From contig JAVTVY010018902.1 of assembly GCA_036873755.1 (NCBI GenBank), forward strand, positions 17,896-81,895: a DNA stretch of 64,000 nt, read 5' to 3'. The position numbers and the translations under genes are program-made. Position 1 is the first letter of the stretch, and every line of letters begins with the position of its first letter. Of the stretch, positions 57,101-63,100 are shown in pieces. The notes under the pieces were generated by a model. The model did not search any database and was not told where the DNA came from. It worked only from the letters and a program-made list of their open reading frames with translations. Origin of the DNA: Hanleya hanleyi. Its lineage: Eukaryota; Mollusca; Polyplacophora; Lepidopleurida; Hanleyidae.

Positions 57101-60100
57101 AGAGAATTTAATATTCCTAGAGCTGTCATGGGTTTGGGCAGCCCTGTACTGTGGCCTATTTCACTAGGAGTTATCTAGGTTTGAGGAAGGGTTGATCGGG
57201 TTTTGTGACCTGCCTGTGAAATTTCCGTAGCCTCGTTTTGTTCGTTAGTCAAGGGCAACAGGTTACAAACTATTTCAAACCCGTGTGTGGGTTATTTCAA
57301 ACCCGTTTGTCGTGATATGGCTATTTCAAGACGTGTAATCGACCAATGAGCGAATGAATTGATACAGGGTTCGGTGACAATATGCTTTGACAGGATCCAG
57401 GTCGCATATGGGTACCCAAACTAAGAGTCTAAATCAGGCTGATAACATTTATCTCTGCGATTTGAGGGTATAAACTGTGTTAAACAGTTTGTTGCATTAT
57501 TTTTGATATATTGATTACTTACTGGATCATAGGGGCTGATTTTCACTCAACGGACCATGCAGTAGCTGGACTGCTATTAAGTGAGATGCTTCCCTTGTTA
57601 CGAGTAATTTAGAAAGGACGTATAGACTTACCTTATCAGGCCGGAGCTCCTCAATACGTGCTCTGTACCACTTGTTGTCACATGTATACAAGACGCAGCA
57701 CAACACCCCTGGCTGCAGATTCTCATCTTGGGGCTGAAACACCTTCCAGTCCAGGTTACAGATGTACTCCTTCCTACAATGGAAATGGTCCTCTTAAAGA
57801 ATACATTCCTCACTTTGTTTTGTCTCTCACAAAAGCTCTTGGAAGTTGCCCAGACCATTGATGTTCAAGAGTAGTGCAAGGGAGATAATCACAAATGTTG
57901 GCACAATCAAGGGAGACCACTGACCAGTCATGCTCCTGCAACATGGAACATTTTCACCACCGATTATAAATTTTACACAACAGTTTTCAACAACAGATTC
58001 AGAAAGCAAGGAAAAAGTATGTATTTTTCTCTGTGGAGTATTGGTGAGGAGCAACTCTGTGCAACAGTTACATTGTTTCTCAGTCCATATATAAAATGTC
58101 AAATATTCCGGGGGTTTTTCTCACTGAATTGAGTTTTTGTCCAATCAATATTCAGTTTTTCTAAAATTTTATCGCCTCCAATACTTTCACAGTACCATAG
58201 TAATAGGTGTCTTTTATGAACCCCTGGTACTGGAGATGGAGTGTGAAGTGAGACGAGACTGCTTTGGGCCTCGCCTGCAAATTTCAGAGTAGTAAATTTT
58301 CTTTTCTCCTTATGCTATGACATGAAGGCATGTTTTTTAGCGAGAGATAACAAATAAATATACATCATCTTACCCCACTATATGAATAAAGAACAATTTT
58401 GCTTATTCTACTTCACTGGTTAGAGATATTGCTCCATGTTGACACGTAGGGAGAAATGATGAAAGTACTCAAGAGTACTATTGTCTGGAACAGTAATGGA
58501 TGTGCAATATCGATACGTTGCTTCAGAATAGTGTACATCTATTTCGATTTTCGGGAGTTTCCGAATTGTCACCGTAAGAGTTATTTGCCCCTGCCCGGGT
58601 AGTGGGCACTCGAGTCAGGGAAGACAAAATATGTACTCAAAAACATGAAAAGAGATAGGATGCAATAAGTCTTTTCGCGGTTACAAGAATCGGGAGTGAT
58701 CTAGAGTTCGCTGTGTGAAATGAGTTACCTGTATTTCTTTATTCAGCATTACAAAGGCATGAAAACAAATACAGTTTGCATACACTGTTTACCTCTGGAC
58801 ATCGCAGAGAATATTTGAGCTCCTTGATGAAAGCTACCATGAACAATCTTTGTGCTGCTAATTATATGGGCAGGAGGCCCAGGATTTGTTTCCACGTCAT
58901 TTGCCATTGTTATGAGAGCCGGCAAATAATACCTACATACAAACAATTGCATAATCCATAAACTGGCAAAATAAGAACAGTTAGACCTGGAAGCTTCATC
59001 CTCACTATAAAAACTGTAGTTTACTGTGACCTTTGAAATTCAATGATGTAAAAAAGCATACACAATCAGAAGCATGAGTGCTGCTAGCTTTACCTGATTG
59101 CCTCGTAATCGTATGCAATGGATACCAATTTGTTGTATGTACTGGTCAATAGAAATCCCCATCGTTCTTAGAAATTTAATTTACACGTGCCTTACAAGTT
59201 AAATTTAGAACTTTCGAGCGTGTTTTCAGCTCCAAATGAGCTCCACTCCAAAGTGTGCTCAACTCCAAGTGTGCTCAACTCCAAGTGTACGCACAACTCG
59301 ATCGTACAAACCAGACCCATTAAATTCGGGCCAAATTCACAATCACGATTTAGTGAATTGGCACGGACAATTGACAAATAGGCCAAAATACTTTGAAGCT
59401 AAATTAATTGCCAAATTATGCGACAAATATCTTCTCATTATCAGCACTGAAATGTAAATGTTGTTGTTGCTGAGAAAGGAATTCTAACGAAACGTTTTCC
59501 TTCAGCTCAAGTTGCAAGCGAATCCGATGATGGGCTGTAAACAACACAAACAATGATTCAGTTCAAGGACGTAAATACAGTATGGTCTGGTACTTGCCAA
59601 TGAATCAAACCAAGTTTTTCCCCCACGTCAACGGTCGTCCACTTTACACGTCTGCTTAATCATCACGGGCAATGCCGACACTAAAATCCCGCCAGAAGGA
59701 AACCACCCTTGTACCAAAAACATTGTCCACTAATTCACGAGCAGTGTAAACAAAACAAGGTAAAAGATACGACTGGCGATACCGTTAAAATACAGGCCTT
59801 CATCTAAATATACAAACGTTTTTGGTTGGTTTTATCCCTTCGGAGTTAAAAAATGTGAACTTGCAGATTTTCTTTCCTTTGACCGCATCACTCGTTGGCT
59901 GGCCTAATCACACTCGTAAGCTGGCCAGATGGCTCTGCGCAGTTATTGGGTCAGGGGTCAGCCGGCTATAGTGCGTGTACCAGTGTTGGCAAGCAGCCAA
60001 ATTTGCTGTACGACAACAGAGTCTGGGAATAGGGCTTCGCCCTGTTCCAGACAAAAATCAACTACCTCAACTTCCAAAGTTGAAGCCTAGAGGTGGTCAT

Positions 60101-63100
60101 GCCTCATAGCACTCTCCATCCGTGAGAGATATCGGGGAAGCCTCCATTGATAGCTGACGCAACTAACATCAAATTTACCGGATTTTATGACTGATGTCGA
60201 GTAGTTTGTCATAGGTTTCACTTCCGAAGTCTGGTTGTAGCCAGAATTCCCCCGTTTTTGTGACCACAGACTGGACACATACTTTTATCTCAGTACCTGG
60301 GGATAGAAAAGATAAGTCAAACACAAACGGTGAATACTCAGCAAAAAGAAGAAAAAAATGTAAGTGTCCTGCAGTGTAAATTAGCCAACAATCCTGAATC
60401 TGTACAAGATTAATCTATTAAATCTGCAGTATGGTGGGTCACATATTGCAAACTGATGGAATATTATAATATATAAATATATGTCAACCATGGCTTGCAT
60501 ACACGTTTCATTTCATTTATATATGTGTAAGTACAGATACAAAGTAACAGGGGAGACAACTCACGAGCATGCTAGGAATGGGCATAGGGCCTGCCAAACA
60601 GAAAGGAATCCTACACCTATTCAGAAACCATAGGTACACCCTGGCATACCGTTTTGATCTCATCCAAGTTCCTACCATTGCTAGAGTTCCAATGATGATC
60701 ATGGTGATAAGGGAATGGTATATGCCATAAGGATCTCTTCGCCATGCCCGGTCAGAACACAGAGTCAAGCAGGCTGTATCCCATTGGGATATGCCATTCC
60801 TATCAATGAACTCGTACTGCCTTACTGGGACAAAAATTTTAATAGATATTGGTCAGAATATGATTTTGATTTATTGAGGAGTTGACCAAATGCAGAATAG
60901 AGCCACATCGTTGTCTTACGCAATTTCAATCGTTATGGATATCTCAAACCATCGTTCAAGATAGAAGTGGGTCAGTTCATTATCTCTCAAAGATGCTGTG
61001 GACACAAGGGGTCATGGAATAGCACAAGAAATTGTGACGTGACATGTCTTTGGCTGCAGACTATATGCGAGTGAGTGAATATGATTTAATGTCGCTTTCA
61101 ACACTATTTCAGTCTTATCATGATGTCTGGTTTCTATTCCTTTTCACACCTGGACACCACACGGGTAGGGTCCTATTCGTTTTAACACGCGGGATCCCAC
61201 GGGTGAGGTCCTATTCTTTTTCACCCCCAGGGTGCCCCAGTTAGTCGCCTCTTACCAATAAGTGAGTAGGATTTAACGTCGCTTTTAGAAGTTTTCAGTC
61301 ATATCATGACATTGTGACAGAGTGGTCCCAAAGCCACCATTTTATACTGCTGCCTACTTGAAGCAACATGACATAGGCCGGAGTCCCGTTACTTCACCTG
61401 GTCCCATCACCCGGAAACCAGCCCAACCAGTCCTTGATCTATCCTCTTAATGCTGAGCACCAATCGAGGAAGCAAGTTCCACTATTCAAGTCTTAGGTAG
61501 GCCTCCCAGGACCTCCTGCTTGTGAGGTGGATTTTTTAACTCTATAAATGCTAGACCATCGCAATGTGATTCATTTTACAAACACTATTGCTCAACAACA
61601 ATGCCATGGCATTATCCAGCCAGATGAGAAAATAAGCTTACATACCTTCTTCTAAAGTTTCTGTCGCATATTTGGGAGTCTCTGTGAGCTCTTCAACCTC
61701 TGAAACACACAAGGATGTATGGTGACCTCTCTAATATTTTAAACGGTTTTAGATCAGCTATTTACTCAATTACATTAAAATAGCTCAATACCCCTCGGCT
61801 ACCAGGTATTGTCTACACTCAGCAAACATGAATTGCATAACATGTATTTTTAGAACTTTGACAGCTAGTTTAACAAAACTGTGATCTAGTAGGGTTGACT
61901 GTAGTTCTCTCATACAAGAAATAAATAGGATGCTGGGCCATGTCAGCTATGGCCAAGGCCTTAATTGATGGGACAACTTTAGCATGGAGGTTCTGGTAGG
62001 GCATGACCGAATTCCTAGCTCATTATACTGCGATCAAGTATTGGATCTTGAAAAAATAGATCGGAAGGTTTTCAAAAGTTATTACCCAGAAATAAATTTA
62101 TAACTTGGCCCTCAGATGGCGCCACCTATAAGCAGATCGGCATGAAAAACAATCCCAAGTGAGATCTTGAGGCGAAGTACCCATATACGAAGTTTAAAAG
62201 AATATATTCAGGTTTTCAAAAGATGTTGTCCAGAAACAAAATTTTCACTTGGCCCCCAGGTGGCACCACCTATAGGTGGAACAGTGGACAATGAACGGCA
62301 CGAAAAACAATCCCAAGCGACATCTTGAGGTGAGGTACCCACATACTATATTTGAAAAGAATCTGTTCAGTTTTTCAAAAGTTATTGTCCAGAAACAAAA
62401 TTTTAACTTGGCTCCCAGGTGGCGACACCTATAAGCAGACTAGCGTGGAAAACAACTCCAAGCGAGATCTTGAGGCAAGGTACCCACATACCAAATCTGA
62501 AAAGAATCTCTTCAGTTTTCCAGAAGTTGTTGTCCGGAAACGAAGTTGACGGTGGGATGGATGCACCGACAGACGGATCTCAATACTATAGTTCCCCTTT
62601 AGCCCTTTCGGGCACTGGGGAACAATGAGACTTCCCAATCACGTTATTCGACATAATAAAGGTTCCGTAGTAGTGCAAGTCTTAGATTTTGTGTTGTGAC
62701 CAATACATATTAGATTCAATTCCCTCCAGTGAACAAGATGAAATGGGAAATGCCTGGCATTATGACGGATAGCATGCCCATCACGTTACAACACTCTGAA
62801 AGTTCCGAAACAGCATATGATGTCACTAAGTGTCCCATACAGAATGCTGATGTGTGAAATGCGACATCATCCAAGTGCCGATACCATCTTTTTTTCTCTT
62901 AGAAACAGTGTCAAAATTTCTATGTTCACGATAATAGAAATGACGGTCTTACTTAGTTATCTGTGTTACCATAGTTTATCTCAACTACGGAATATCTTCA
63001 AAATAACACAACTACATGTATCTCAATCTCATTAATTACAACAATCATAGCTTGATAGAGAGAAACAGAATGAAATTAAACATAGCATTCAATCTTACCA

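Noticed and set aside
58793..58932. 2A-containing pseudo-exon as part of the Tudor mRNA
   Set aside because: Its acceptor and donor look usable and its entry phase fits exon C, but it exits in phase 1 while exon D needs phase 2. Inclusion would destroy the Tudor frame. The QC motif also continues past the donor, as expected of an unspliced ORF fragment.
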